Assembly: GCA_964495085.1 (NCBI GenBank)
Contig: CAZBUK010000001.1
Coordinates: forward strand, 1 to 64,000
Reading direction: 5' to 3'
From: CAZBUK01 sp964495085
GTDB taxonomy: Bacteria; Bacteroidota; Ignavibacteria; T3Sed10-11
Length of the DNA stretch: 64,000 nt
The notes under the pieces were generated by a model. The model had not been told where the DNA came from. It saw only the letters and a list, made by a program, of their open reading frames with translations, and made no database searches. Within the stretch, counting starts at the first letter, position 1. The number at the start of each line of letters is the position of its first letter. Shown here in pieces: positions 37,072 to 46,514 of the stretch. The position numbers and the translations under genes are program-made.

Positions 37072-37521
37072 TTATTCTTTGATGCCGCGGGATTCGGCAG
37101 AGAGAACTTCTTCGGTCAACGAGAGGGCGATTCCAGAGAGCATCACCTCCGGACCGAGTTTTGTGAAATCGCCGGAGAGCAGAGATCGTTCCACATTCGC
37201 ATAGAGCGAGCAGCCTCCTTCACGCTCGATGATCAGTCCGCTCAGCCGTTCCCCGACTTCGCCGACGAACGTTACCTCTCCGAGCTCGGCGCTCACCACG
37301 TATCCCGAGCAGAAGTGAAGCTGCAGGTGCGTGCTGTACGTGTACACCGAGACGAGATTGCCCGTCTTCGTGCCGATAGGTATATCCGGATAGATCTCAA
37401 GGCTCAGCTTTCGCTTCGTATCCTTGCTATCGATCTCGAATCGGTACATATTACCCTGATGTTTGGCGGCCACACCGAGCGTTTCGCCGATTCTGGTAAT
37501 ATCGTCCTGTGCGAATTTCAC
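37072..37521 (-). CDS. Unrecognised conserved-looking protein heading the ybeY-topA-hprK operon
   Basis: A 149-residue soluble protein with no signal peptide or membrane segment. It appears mostly beta (RFEIDSKDTKRKLSLEIYPDI, LVSVYTYSTHLQLHFCSGYVV, EVTFVGEVGERLSGLIIER) with a helical C-terminus. Two cysteines are not paired in any known motif. I do not recognise it. It begins right after a strong terminator and lies 5 bases before ybeY, so it is the first cistron of a housekeeping operon and probably linked to RNA or envelope homeostasis, by context only. Confidence 0.85.
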   Translation of the reverse strand: MKFAQDDITRIGETLGVAAKHQGNMYRFEIDSKDTKRKLSLEIYPDIPIGTKTGNLVSVYTYSTHLQLHFCSGYVVSAELGEVTFVGEVGERLSGLIIEREGGCSLYANVERSLLSGDFTKLGPEVMLSGIALSLTEEVLSAESRGIKE

Positions 37522-37551
37522 CTCTGTTGCCTTTTCCCTGCCGGTTGTTAA

Positions 37552-37597
37552 TAAAAACCCCGATCGGCATATATGATTTATATACCTGAACCGGGGT
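37552..37597 (-). terminator. Intrinsic terminator between the MBL hydrolase and the ybeY operon
   Basis: Two-part stem on the minus strand: outer ACCCCG / CGGGGT, inner GGTATATA / TATATGCC, followed by TTTTTATT. It ends transcription from the MBL hydrolase side and marks the start of the next operon. Confidence 0.62.
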
Positions 37598-37692
37598 GTA
37601 AAAGTTTCAGATTTATCGATCCGATCATGCGGTTAATATAAGCACCGTCATGTCGAATGTCAAGACAACCGCCCGCGCCGCGCCGGCGACCT

Positions 37693-38595
37693 TCACAGCT
37701 CGAGCACCATATCCTCGGCAGCCGCTTCGCACTGCAGCCCGATGTGGCGGCGTTCCACTTCGGCTCTGCATGTACGTACTATCGAATCTATCAGGTCGTC
37801 GGTATGATCCGGACCGTGATGGAATAAAAACAACTTCTTGACATTCCCGCGAATCGCAAGATCGAGCGTGAACATATAATCGGAGTGGCCCCACAGTTCA
37901 CGGCGGCTGTATTCTCCGGGCGTGTAGGACGTATCATGGATCAGCACATCTGCCCCTTTGATAAATTCTATCACGCGCGAATTCGGATTACCGTTCATCT
38001 GATTCGTAAACAGATCGACGATAGGCCGCTCGACCTTGTTCATTGTGGAATCCTTTTTACACGGATCGAACGGTTCATTGTCGCTGATATATACGATCGA
38101 ACGGCCTTTGTACGTAAGCCTGTATCCGAGCGTATAGCCCGGATGGTTCATGAACATCGAGCTGACATCGACTCCGTCGATGTTGAACGATTCCTCGCTG
38201 ACGATTTTGAATTCTATCTTGGATTTTAACTCCGAAAACTGCAGCGGGAAATATATCGCCCTCATCTGATCGGAGAGAATGTCGCGCAGGGAAACGTCCG
38301 GATGGTCGCATCCGATAATCGTAAACTCGTTCCGCTCGCTGAGCATCGGTTCGAAAAAAGGAAAACCCTGGATATGATCCCAGTGCGTATGTGTCAGGAA
38401 TATTCGAGCACGTACGGGACTACCGTTCCTGACAAGCTCGTCGCCGAACCGGAATATGCCCGTCCCCGCATCGAGTATAAAAAGAATATCCGGTTCCGGT
38501 CTCAGTTCCACACACGGCGTATTGCCGCCGTATCGGGAGGTTTGTGCTCCAGGTGTCGGAATAGACCCGCGCACCCCCCAGAATTTGAGTCTCAT
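37693..38595 (-). CDS. Metallo-beta-lactamase-fold hydrolase (phosphodiesterase-like)
   Basis: A 300-residue MBL protein starting RLKFWGVRGSIPTPG, a pattern of the RNase Z-like/phosphodiesterase branch. Metal motifs: FLTHTHWDHIQG near 89, NHPGYTLGYRLTY near 158, DNEP with the bridging Asp, HDTSYTPGEY and LFHHGPDHTDD. All zinc ligands appear to be present. The GVRGS start and length resemble cyclic-nucleotide or lipid-phosphodiester hydrolases; substrate unknown. Confidence 0.88.
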   Translation of the reverse strand: MRLKFWGVRGSIPTPGAQTSRYGGNTPCVELRPEPDILFILDAGTGIFRFGDELVRNGSPVRARIFLTHTHWDHIQGFPFFEPMLSERNEFTIIGCDHPDVSLRDILSDQMRAIYFPLQFSELKSKIEFKIVSEESFNIDGVDVSSMFMNHPGYTLGYRLTYKGRSIVYISDNEPFDPCKKDSTMNKVERPIVDLFTNQMNGNPNSRVIEFIKGADVLIHDTSYTPGEYSRRELWGHSDYMFTLDLAIRGNVKKLFLFHHGPDHTDDLIDSIVRTCRAEVERRHIGLQCEAAAEDMVLEL

Positions 38596-38609
38596 AAGTT
38601 TACATCCCC

Positions 38610-39164
38610 TTATACTTTATCAGTATACGTGCGAACATACTGCATATAATTCAGGGCCGATTGCAACAGCCCATCCCGTTCCTCATCCCGAAGTTCCCGG
38701 ACAATCCGTGCGGGAACCCCCGCAGCAAGAACGCCCTCGGGAATAACGGCTCGTTCGCGCACTACCGAACCCGCAGCGATCAATGAGTGCGAGCCGATTT
38801 TTGCCCCGTCAAGTATCGTCGCTCCCATCCCGATCAACACGGTATCTTCAATGGTACACCCATGGAGAATCGCACTATGACCCACAGTGACCGAATTCCC
38901 GATATGCAGCGGATAACGGTCGTGGGTGACGTGCAACATACAGAGATCCTGAATGTTGACACCCGTGCCGATTCGTATAGAATGAACGTCCCCCCGGACG
39001 ACTGCATTAAACCAGACCGAACTGTGCTCGCCGATACCAACCGATCCGATGATCCGGGCGCCCGGCGCCACGAAAACGGTCGGATGGAGATCGGGTGTTA
39101 TACCCCGGTAGGTGATTACCTGTTGTTCGTATACCGCGGAGGATTCCATCCTGGTCTGTTCCAT
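38610..39164 (-). CDS. Gamma-carbonic anhydrase family hexapeptide-repeat protein
   Basis: A 184-residue left-handed beta helix protein of the YrdA/PaaY type. It has FVAPGARIIGSVGIGEHSSVWFNAVVRGD, then the zinc ligands in MLHVTHDRYPLHIG and TVGHSAILHGC, and TVLIGMGATILDGAKIG. All three His ligands are present. It may bind a metal as a carbonic anhydrase or serve another role; activity is not certain in this family. It overlaps the DUF3108 gene by 49 bases, or less if translation starts at a later ATG (codon 6). Confidence 0.92.
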   Translation of the reverse strand: MEQTRMESSAVYEQQVITYRGITPDLHPTVFVAPGARIIGSVGIGEHSSVWFNAVVRGDVHSIRIGTGVNIQDLCMLHVTHDRYPLHIGNSVTVGHSAILHGCTIEDTVLIGMGATILDGAKIGSHSLIAAGSVVRERAVIPEGVLAAGVPARIVRELRDEERDGLLQSALNYMQYVRTYTDKV

Positions 39165-39973
39165 TCGACAAGTTCAATGGTGACGTTGCCAATGAGCACC
39201 CTCAGCTTCGCTTCAATCGGAATCGACGCCTCGTCGTTCGTGAACCATCCGCGGAACGCCCCTGTCATCCCGAATACACCGCTGAAATTCGCATGACCGC
39301 TGAACTCGATCACATCGACCGGATAATCCGTCACCTTCGACTTCCTCGATGTATATCGCCGGTGAAAAAGAAAATCGGTCGTCACCACGTCCTTGTTCAC
39401 GAGCGTCGGGACCGACATCGTATCCCCGGAATCGACGAAGCCCCGGGCGAAATAGAATAGCGATAATCCGTCCTGGTAAAAATCCCCGATTTCAAGAGTG
39501 TCGGTCTCGTTGATCGTCGTATCGCTTGCCTGCTCGCCCTGCTCGATCACTACCCGCATACTGTCGTAATCGAAAGCATACCTCATGACAAGCCACCTGT
39601 TTTTATCCTTCTCAAACGATTCAAACCGATTCGAGAAGAACAGCGTACTCATCTGCGTTTTGTATATGTGATGCAGACTTACAAACGGTACGCCGGAATA
39701 GGAACGAATATCGGCCAAGGCCCGGTATTCGACGCCTGTGTCGGTCTCAACGACATCGGTTATTGTCACGATGACGCTTCCGAGACTGATAAAGCCGTAA
39801 CGCACGTTATAACGCAACTCTTCTCCGATCTGAAAAATCCCCTGATTTCCTCCATTGAAGGAAAGCTCTTCAGATCCGATAGAACGATGGCGAGTGGTAT
39901 CGTCCGTCTCTCCGGCAACCGCTCCCGTCATCGTTAACAACATCATCAACGCAACCAGAAGTACCTTGACCAT
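39116..39973 (-). CDS. DUF3108 family exported protein
   Basis: A 285-residue protein with a signal peptide (VLLVALMMLLTMTGAVAGE) and a beta-rich mature part: FQIGEELRYNVRYGFISLGSV, YRALADIRSYSGVPFV and IPIEAKLRVLIGNVTIEL. This is the DUF3108 pattern of periplasmic or outer-membrane-associated proteins in Bacteroidota and relatives; function unknown. It lies 13 bases behind the CtpA protease gene and overlaps the gamma-CA gene. Confidence 0.87.
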   Translation of the reverse strand: MVKVLLVALMMLLTMTGAVAGETDDTTRHRSIGSEELSFNGGNQGIFQIGEELRYNVRYGFISLGSVIVTITDVVETDTGVEYRALADIRSYSGVPFVSLHHIYKTQMSTLFFSNRFESFEKDKNRWLVMRYAFDYDSMRVVIEQGEQASDTTINETDTLEIGDFYQDGLSLFYFARGFVDSGDTMSVPTLVNKDVVTTDFLFHRRYTSRKSKVTDYPVDVIEFSGHANFSGVFGMTGAFRGWFTNDEASIPIEAKLRVLIGNVTIELVEWNRPGWNPPRYTNNR

Positions 39974-39986
39974 AACTTCGTTCCGG

Positions 39987-41600
39987 TTACCTCACCACTT
40001 CTGCGGAGATCAGTCGCTTCAATTCCGGAAAGAGCGATAATGCCCGCTGAAACGGTTCGTCTCCCTCAAGCCAGGCTATATAAAATCCATCGGTTCCGTA
40101 TATACCCTGCGCGATATCAGCTTTAAGCCGGATCTTCATAAGATCCCGTTCCGGCTCAAGCGCTTCCTGGGTGAATTCGATTCCCCGGTCGCGGATAAAT
40201 CCGATAAAGTCGTCCAGGTGGTTCTCATCGATGGTGTATGAACTCAGGAATCTGCGCATATCCGACTTGAACTCCTCGGTCAATGCAGAGCCGTTCCGGT
40301 CCATATACTGAGAATTATAGATACGGAATAAATTCTGTCTGGCTATCTTTACCCAGAGTTCTGATGCTCTAGATTCCCGTATGATCACATCGGGTGTAAT
40401 TCCGCCGCCGCCGAACACGATCCGGCCTCCGTCGGTATAATAGACCGGCTGGCTGCTATCGGGTTTCAATTCATGATAATTAATTTCTCCGTCGGGATCG
40501 TCGAAATGATATGCTTCCATGCGATACGCATCGCTCCCGTTCTCGTACGGCCGCTGGATCAATCTGCCGCTCGGCGTAAAATATTTCGCCGTGGTCAGCC
40601 GGAAAGCGGATCCGTCTCCCAGCTCGAACTGCCGCTGAACGAGCCCCTTACCGAAACTCCGTTCACCTACGATAAGCCCCCTGTCCCAGTCCTGCACCGC
40701 TCCCGCAACGATTTCGCTTGCAGAGGCGGATCCCGGGTTGATTAAAATAATAAGCGGCATTTCTTCGTAGGAACTACCGGAGGTTGCAAAATATTCTTCG
40801 TTGAACTGCGCGTTTCTGCCCTTGGTGTATACTATCTTCTTTCCCTTGGGCAGAAATATATCGGACATTTTGAACGCTTCTTCAAGATAACCGCCGGGAT
40901 TCGAGCGGAGATCGAGTATCAACCGCGTCATCCCTTCTTCCCGGAGCTTATCCATCGACTGCATGAATTCCGAGTAGGTCGTTGCGGAAAAACGGTTCAC
41001 GGCGATATAGCCGGTCCGGTCGTCGACCATCGCCGACACCGTGACGCTGTACAGGGGTATCTTGTCACGGGTGATTTCGAATTCGAGGATTTCCGGGAAT
41101 CCCGCGCGCACGATATTGATCGTTACCCGGGTCCCTTTCGGTCCCCGCAATTTCTGAAGTACCTGCTCGTTTGAATAACCGACCGACGATTCTCCGTCGA
41201 TGGTTATGATCTTGTCCCCGGACATGATTCCGAGACTTTCGCTGGGTCCTCCTGCAACAGGCGCGATGACCAGGATAGTATCCTGAAGAATATCGAATTG
41301 TATGCCGATACCCTCGAAACTTCCCCTGAATTCCTCGGTTACACGTTCCATTTGTTTCGCCGGAATATAAACCGAATGGGGATCGAGCGATCCGAGCATT
41401 CCTTTTATTCCTGCTTCGATAACATCCGATGTATTGATCTCCTCGACGTAATATCGCTCCGTAAAAATCACGACATCGCGGAGCTTTCTAAACTGATTAT
41501 ATATCGTATCTTCGGAGATCAGGCTGTTATATTGTGTTCCGAGAAACATACCGGCTACGACGAGAAACACAATCATCGGTATCGATAGGCGCCTTTTCAT
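39987..41600 (-). CDS. S41-family carboxy-terminal processing protease (CtpA/Prc-like)
   Basis: A 537-residue protease: N-terminal anchor (IPMIVFLVVAGMFLG), PDZ domain at about 85-165 (GIGIQFDI, GIMSGDKIITIDGES), and an S41 catalytic domain with LILDLRSNPGGYLEEA, the nucleophile Ser in NPGSASASEIVAGA and the Lys in GERSFGKGLVQ. Both catalytic residues are present. It probably degrades or trims periplasmic proteins with exposed C-termini. Upstream of DUF3108, 13 bases apart. Confidence 0.95.
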   Translation of the reverse strand: MKRRLSIPMIVFLVVAGMFLGTQYNSLISEDTIYNQFRKLRDVVIFTERYYVEEINTSDVIEAGIKGMLGSLDPHSVYIPAKQMERVTEEFRGSFEGIGIQFDILQDTILVIAPVAGGPSESLGIMSGDKIITIDGESSVGYSNEQVLQKLRGPKGTRVTINIVRAGFPEILEFEITRDKIPLYSVTVSAMVDDRTGYIAVNRFSATTYSEFMQSMDKLREEGMTRLILDLRSNPGGYLEEAFKMSDIFLPKGKKIVYTKGRNAQFNEEYFATSGSSYEEMPLIILINPGSASASEIVAGAVQDWDRGLIVGERSFGKGLVQRQFELGDGSAFRLTTAKYFTPSGRLIQRPYENGSDAYRMEAYHFDDPDGEINYHELKPDSSQPVYYTDGGRIVFGGGGITPDVIIRESRASELWVKIARQNLFRIYNSQYMDRNGSALTEEFKSDMRRFLSSYTIDENHLDDFIGFIRDRGIEFTQEALEPERDLMKIRLKADIAQGIYGTDGFYIAWLEGDEPFQRALSLFPELKRLISAEVVR

Positions 41601-41664
41601 ATTCCCTCTCTCATACGTTAAATGATAATAAATTAAAGATCAGACAGTAAATGTGTGTTCTGCG

Positions 41665-43374
41665 TCACAGTACCAATATTACTTCTCCAAACATAAAATG
41701 GTCGTAAAAAGTTTGATTTTTCCAGGTTTCTTCACGGTAGTTCATCTCATAACCGCCCCTCAGGAACAGTTGCCGTATAATTTCAAACTTGAGATGAATA
41801 CCGAAACCTCTTATCCGCTCCAGGTTTCCGTCCAGGAAACGTACTTGTTCGCTATCCCCATGCCTGAAACCGATAGCAATATCTCCGCCGACATTCCGGA
41901 TCAGAACCCCCTCGTCTGTCACATTATGTCCCTTACGGACGAAAAAGAATCTCGCATCCGCTGAAATTCTTCCATTGAAAATATAATTAAAAAACAGGGT
42001 CGATGCTTCCGAATTGGGACCGGTCGGATTGCCCAACGGAAACCCGTTGTGCGTGAATTTATTCCGGACGAGACGGTGAGAATAGACATATGGCTGAATT
42101 CTCACATAATCGAAAGAAACGAGCAGATCCGGCAGTACCCAGGACGGTATGAAACTTCCCCCGAGACGAAATGCAAACTGGTTAACGTACGAATCCGTCC
42201 CCAGTTTCTCAAATGCAAGATCGTCGATCAGGAGATCACCGTATACTTCCGTCCCTCCGATCGGGATCCCGCGAATTTCGAAGCCTAACATTGCCTTATC
42301 GCGGTCCTGCTGGCTATGTTCTACAGACTTTAAGAACACGAACGGGTTTAAATAAGCGAGTTCCACACCGCGCTCACCATACACAATAATCTCCGAAAAG
42401 GCAAGGTTTAGCCGATTCCGGAGGACTGAGAGCCCGATCCTGTGAAACGATACGTATTTCTGCTGAATAATGGTGTCGAACCCCGCCTCAGGCAAGGCTA
42501 CCAGCTCCCGATCCCCGATCAGCCATCCATGGAAAAAATTATAGGTGAATCCCCGGTATTGCAACCGAATTCCAATATGATCCATTTCCGGAGAGAAATT
42601 CGAGAACCAGAGAGCCGTACCGGCTGGTCCCGTACCGTAGACGAGCCGGTTTCTTCCTACGGTCAGACTGCCCCAATCGTTTCGAATCCGTAGGTACCCC
42701 GTCGTCTCATCAAAAAACCTCGAATCCGGCTCATTGATTTTATACGTACGACGGACCTCGATGTTCTGCAGTGCGGCTCCCCGCGATCCGGCAACAAAGC
42801 CATTCATCGCAGCCAGAGAAAAACCGAGCCAGCCGTCGAATGTGCCCGAAAAACCACCCCCCATCCTGAGCAGTGATGCCTGCGTTGCAGTGCCCTCCGA
42901 ACGCCTGAACTGAGGTTCGAGACCCAGTCTCAGATTGACACTCATCGCAGCCACGGGATCTTCGTAACGGAACAGATATTTCTGACGATCCGAAATCAGG
43001 GAACCCGGTCCTTCATGATAAACCGAGACACGATTTTCTATCGGCAGGCCGAGTTCAAATGAAAATTCCGAGGCCAAGAGATTGAAGAGGGATCGTTCGG
43101 CGGAGGAAAACGATCGGCTTGCGTGAGCGAGTGTGTCGAGCAGTGCCGCAACTTCTTTCCGATCATACGGCAACGCCGAAGATATGAAGTTCCCGGCGAG
43201 CAGACCGCGCACCTGCATGCGATACAGGAAATCGTATACGCGATGATCGGCCGGAACGATCTCCGCCTGCGACTGCACGGGAAGGGATGTGCAGACCAGT
43301 ATCGATAACCCGAGAAGCGCTGCAATACATACTCTCAGCAAGATGGGTCTCCTACCGTATCGGTTTCCATTCAT
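41665..43374 (-). CDS. Capsule assembly Wzi-like outer membrane beta-barrel
   Basis: Start set at ATG 43374 (MNGNRYGRR...), which overlaps the upstream GT2 stop by 23 bases; the longer frame has 111 codons of no sense. The 569-residue protein has a signal peptide (CIAALLGLSILVCTSLPVQSQA), then a helical segment and a Wzi-type barrel: RFRNDWGSLTVGRNRLVYGTGP-like region, ALWFSNFSPEMDHIGI, FHGWLIGDREL. Wzi is an outer-membrane lectin that helps attach capsule to the surface. It is far from the main polysaccharide locus, but its cotranscribed GT2 supports a surface-glycan role. Confidence 0.8.
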   Translation of the reverse strand: MNGNRYGRRPILLRVCIAALLGLSILVCTSLPVQSQAEIVPADHRVYDFLYRMQVRGLLAGNFISSALPYDRKEVAALLDTLAHASRSFSSAERSLFNLLASEFSFELGLPIENRVSVYHEGPGSLISDRQKYLFRYEDPVAAMSVNLRLGLEPQFRRSEGTATQASLLRMGGGFSGTFDGWLGFSLAAMNGFVAGSRGAALQNIEVRRTYKINEPDSRFFDETTGYLRIRNDWGSLTVGRNRLVYGTGPAGTALWFSNFSPEMDHIGIRLQYRGFTYNFFHGWLIGDRELVALPEAGFDTIIQQKYVSFHRIGLSVLRNRLNLAFSEIIVYGERGVELAYLNPFVFLKSVEHSQQDRDKAMLGFEIRGIPIGGTEVYGDLLIDDLAFEKLGTDSYVNQFAFRLGGSFIPSWVLPDLLVSFDYVRIQPYVYSHRLVRNKFTHNGFPLGNPTGPNSEASTLFFNYIFNGRISADARFFFVRKGHNVTDEGVLIRNVGGDIAIGFRHGDSEQVRFLDGNLERIRGFGIHLKFEIIRQLFLRGGYEMNYREETWKNQTFYDHFMFGEVILVL

Positions 43375-44074
43375 CGATGACGGATTTCTTAAAGAGTTTG
43401 ACCGAAACGGCGTTCCGGAACCAATCGAATGCGACCCGGTGATAGCCGAACCGTCTGTATCTCCGGGGAGATTCATAGACGTACCGGCCGCGCAGAAACC
43501 GGATTTTTCCTTTGCGCCGAATCCGTGAATACAGGTCGAAATCCTCTCCCGCAACCAGATCCGGATTATAACCGCCAACTTCATCGAAAACCGATCTCCG
43601 CACAATATGACATTCTCCCCTCCCCATGCCGACGCCGATACTGTTAACCGCATCGAAGAATACGTTGCAGAATCCATGGAACAGGATATCGGACAACTTT
43701 TCTTCATCCGGATAAACGCGGACGTAGCATGTCAGCGCCAGCAGATTCTCATCGCTCATGACGTCGGATACTTCGGCGAGAAAGCTGTCCGGATCATCCA
43801 ACAGCGTATCGGCGTTCGTGAAGAAGAGCAGGTCGCCCGAGGCTTGCTTGGCGCCTGCATTCCTTCCTCCGGCGATCGTCTGCCTGAGTTGCCCGTTATA
43901 GATGACCACCTTATCGGCCAGGCGGCGGGCGATGGATATGGTCTCGTCGTTGCTGCCGCCGTCGCTGACGATTAATTCGTAATTATGTTTCGATCTGAGA
44001 TCGAGGGAGAATTGCTTTAATGCCTGTTCGATGAGTCGTTGCTCGCTCAGCGTCGGTATGATAATACTGATCAT
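43352..44074 (-). CDS. Family 2 glycosyltransferase
   Basis: Start set at ATG 44074 (MISIIIPTLSEQ); upstream codons in the longer frame are not typical. About 240 residues: SIIIPTLSEQRLI, ELIVSDGGSNDET near 40, the IAGGRNAGAKQASGDLLFFTNADTLL segment with the D.D-type metal site, and ...LVAGEDFDLYSRI near 190. It is a membrane-free GT-A. It overlaps the Wzi-like gene and probably acts on the same glycan. It is followed closely upstream by lysS. Confidence 0.88.
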   Translation of the reverse strand: MISIIIPTLSEQRLIEQALKQFSLDLRSKHNYELIVSDGGSNDETISIARRLADKVVIYNGQLRQTIAGGRNAGAKQASGDLLFFTNADTLLDDPDSFLAEVSDVMSDENLLALTCYVRVYPDEEKLSDILFHGFCNVFFDAVNSIGVGMGRGECHIVRRSVFDEVGGYNPDLVAGEDFDLYSRIRRKGKIRFLRGRYVYESPRRYRRFGYHRVAFDWFRNAVSVKLFKKSVIDEWKPIR

Positions 44075-44164
44075 CGAAAATCGTTCTCCGGCAGATGTAG
44101 GTACATAAATCGATCCGGCCATGCAACCCGCGGTGCATAGTAATGCGTACAATCCGCTTCGTAA

Positions 44165-45709
44165 TTATCTGGCCTGCGGACGCATTTGCGGGAACAGGAT
44201 GACATCGCGGATTGATTCCCGGTCGGTCAACAGCATGGTCAACCGGTCGATGCCGATCCCCAGACCGGCTGTCGGCGGCATTCCGTATTCGAGTGCGCGC
44301 AGGTAATCCTCATCGAGCATTTGCGCCTCTTCGTCGCCCCTATCCCGCAGCGCCATCTGGTCCATAAACCGTTTGCGCTGATCGATGGGATCGTTCAACT
44401 CGCTGAAAGCGTTGCATAATTCCTGTCCGTTTGCGATCAGCTCGAAGCGTTCGACCAGACCCTCTTTCGATCTGTGTTTTTTCGCTAGGGGCGACATCGA
44501 TTCCGGGTAGTCGGTAATATACGTCGGTTGGATCAGGAACGGTTCGACCTTTTCTCCGAATATCCCGTCGATAATCTTCCCGCCGCCGGCCGAAGGCTCT
44601 ATTTCGATGCCGAGGCCGTCAGCGAATTCCCTCAGGGCTTTCTCATCGAAGGAGGAGATATCAACACCAGTCCGCTCCTGGATCGATTCGAACATCGTCA
44701 AGCGTTTCCAGGGAATCGAAAAATCGAGCAGCTGTCCTCCCACTTCGATGGTGTAGGATCCGTGGAGTTCATAGACAAGCGACGAGATCATTTTTTCGAC
44801 GAACTCCATCATCCAGTAATAATCTTTATACGCAACATAGAGCTCGAGCATGGTGAATTCCGGATTGTGGTTGCGGTCCATACCCTCGTTCCGGAAATCT
44901 TTCGCGATCTCGTATACTCCCTCGAAGCCGCCGACGATCAATCGTTTCAGGTACAGCTCATCGGCGATCCGGAGGTACAGTTTCATATCGAGCGTATTAT
45001 GATGGGTAATGAAGGGACGCGCGGAAGCGCCGCCGTAGATGGGCTGCAGGACCGGAGTCTCGACCTCTATATATCCCTGGTTATCGAGATATGTTCTGAA
45101 GAAGCGTACAATCTGCGCGCGACGTTCGAACACCTTCCTGACGTCCGGATTCACGATAAGATCGACATATCGCTGCCGGTAGCGCAGTTCCTTATCCGAA
45201 AAGGGATCGTACCGGACGATTGTGCCGTCGTCCATGGTCTGCTCTTTGACGACGGGGAGCGGACGAAGAGATTTCGCGAGCAACTCGAGAGCGGTTGCTT
45301 TTACCGAAATTTCTCCCATCTTTGTCCGGAATACTTCACCTTCCACTCCGACGATATCCCCTATATCTAGCAATCGCAGCCGGTCGTATACCGGCCCCAG
45401 TTCATCCTTTCTGAGATACAGCTGTATTCGACCCTTCGCATCCTGAATATGTGCGAACGCCGCCTTGCCCATTTTCCGCAAGCTCACTATCCGGCCGGCC
45501 AGACGGACCGTTCGCTGCGGCTCTCCGTCGACAAATGTGTCCAGTATATCGCGGGAAGAGGAGGTTACATCGTACGCGTATGAGTATGAAGGGACATTCA
45601 GTTTCCGGAGTTCATCAAGTTCTTCCCGTCTTCTTCTGATGAGCTCGTTTTCTTCTGCCTGATGATTATGTGTTTCGCCCCGGAGCGGCGAAGTGTCCTT
45701 ATGATCCAT
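44165..45709 (-). CDS. lysS: Lysyl-tRNA synthetase, class II
   Basis: A 514-residue class II synthetase: OB-fold with VRLAGRIVSLRKMGKAAFAHIQD, motif 2 FRNEGMDRNHNPEFTMLELY, lysine-site GQELCNAFSELNDP, and motif 3 GLGIGIDRLTMLLT. Length and motifs are normal. ATG is preceded by a weak AGGGA. It lies upstream of rluB with 46 bases between. Confidence 0.97.
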   Translation of the reverse strand: MDHKDTSPLRGETHNHQAEENELIRRRREELDELRKLNVPSYSYAYDVTSSSRDILDTFVDGEPQRTVRLAGRIVSLRKMGKAAFAHIQDAKGRIQLYLRKDELGPVYDRLRLLDIGDIVGVEGEVFRTKMGEISVKATALELLAKSLRPLPVVKEQTMDDGTIVRYDPFSDKELRYRQRYVDLIVNPDVRKVFERRAQIVRFFRTYLDNQGYIEVETPVLQPIYGGASARPFITHHNTLDMKLYLRIADELYLKRLIVGGFEGVYEIAKDFRNEGMDRNHNPEFTMLELYVAYKDYYWMMEFVEKMISSLVYELHGSYTIEVGGQLLDFSIPWKRLTMFESIQERTGVDISSFDEKALREFADGLGIEIEPSAGGGKIIDGIFGEKVEPFLIQPTYITDYPESMSPLAKKHRSKEGLVERFELIANGQELCNAFSELNDPIDQRKRFMDQMALRDRGDEEAQMLDEDYLRALEYGMPPTAGLGIGIDRLTMLLTDRESIRDVILFPQMRPQAR

Positions 45710-45755
45710 TCCCTGTTCCGTTCGTCGTTGTAGTGATCATCGTACCGGCATATGC

Positions 45756-46514
45756 TCAGCCGATGCCTGTCATTTCCCTGAGCCTTCGAATCTCCGCACG
45801 ACTCAGTTTGCGCCATTCCCCCCTCCGAAGTCCGGTTGCGGTAAGGCCGGCATATTCGACCCGGTCGAGCGCCTGTGCCTTATAGCCGAGAAATTCTACC
45901 ATTTTTCTTATCTGGCGGTTTCTTCCTTCGTGAAGGAGGATACCCACTTCCCGTCTCCGGCTGTTCCCGAGGATGACGACTTCCAGCGCTTTCGCCGGTT
46001 TCCCGTCTATGACAACTCCCCTGAGCAGCGCTTTACGGTCGGATTCTTCCAGTCCCTGATCGAGCCGCAGCACATATGATTTTGCCACCTTGTACCGGGG
46101 ATGCATCATCCGATGGGCAAGTTCGCCGTCGTCGGTGATGAGCAGCACTCCCGTCGTATTGCGGTCGAGTCTGCCGACCGGAAAACATCGCCGCCGCGCC
46201 GGGAGGAGATCCATAACGGTGCGTCTTCCGCGTTCATCCGAAACGGTCGTGATCGTATCCTTCGGTTTGTTCAACAGGTAATACACAAACGTTTCGGAAG
46301 GGATAATCCGCTCGCCGTCGACGTACACCTTGTCTCGCGCCGGATTCACCGCGGTACCGAGTTCCTTCACCACCCTGCCGTTGATTTGAACTCTTCCTTC
46401 GGCGATGAGCTCGTCGGCTTTTCTCCGGGAGGCGACTCCCCCCTGGGCGATAAATTTATTCAGCCGAATATTTTCTTTATTAAAACTACTATTTTGTTCT
46501 TCCACTTCTTCCAT
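45756..46514 (-). CDS. rluB: Pseudouridine synthase, RluB/RsuA family
   Basis: A 252-residue enzyme: S4 domain at about 18-75 (RLNKFIAQGGVASRRKADELIAEG), then the catalytic GRLDRNTTGVLLITDDGELAHRMMHP with the active-site Asp in GRLDR, and HEGRNRQIRKMVEFLG. It probably makes pseudouridine 2605 in 23S rRNA. It overlaps the end of scpB by 55 bases, the usual scpB-rluB linkage. Confidence 0.93.
   Translation of the reverse strand: MEEVEEQNSSFNKENIRLNKFIAQGGVASRRKADELIAEGRVQINGRVVKELGTAVNPARDKVYVDGERIIPSETFVYYLLNKPKDTITTVSDERGRRTVMDLLPARRRCFPVGRLDRNTTGVLLITDDGELAHRMMHPRYKVAKSYVLRLDQGLEESDRKALLRGVVIDGKPAKALEVVILGNSRRREVGILLHEGRNRQIRKMVEFLGYKAQALDRVEYAGLTATGLRRGEWRKLSRAEIRRLREMTGIG

Noticed and set aside
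41665..43707. Longer start for the Wzi-like gene
   Set aside because: The 111 extra codons overlap the GT2 gene, have no signal peptide and read as shadow sequence; the signal peptide begins after ATG 43374.
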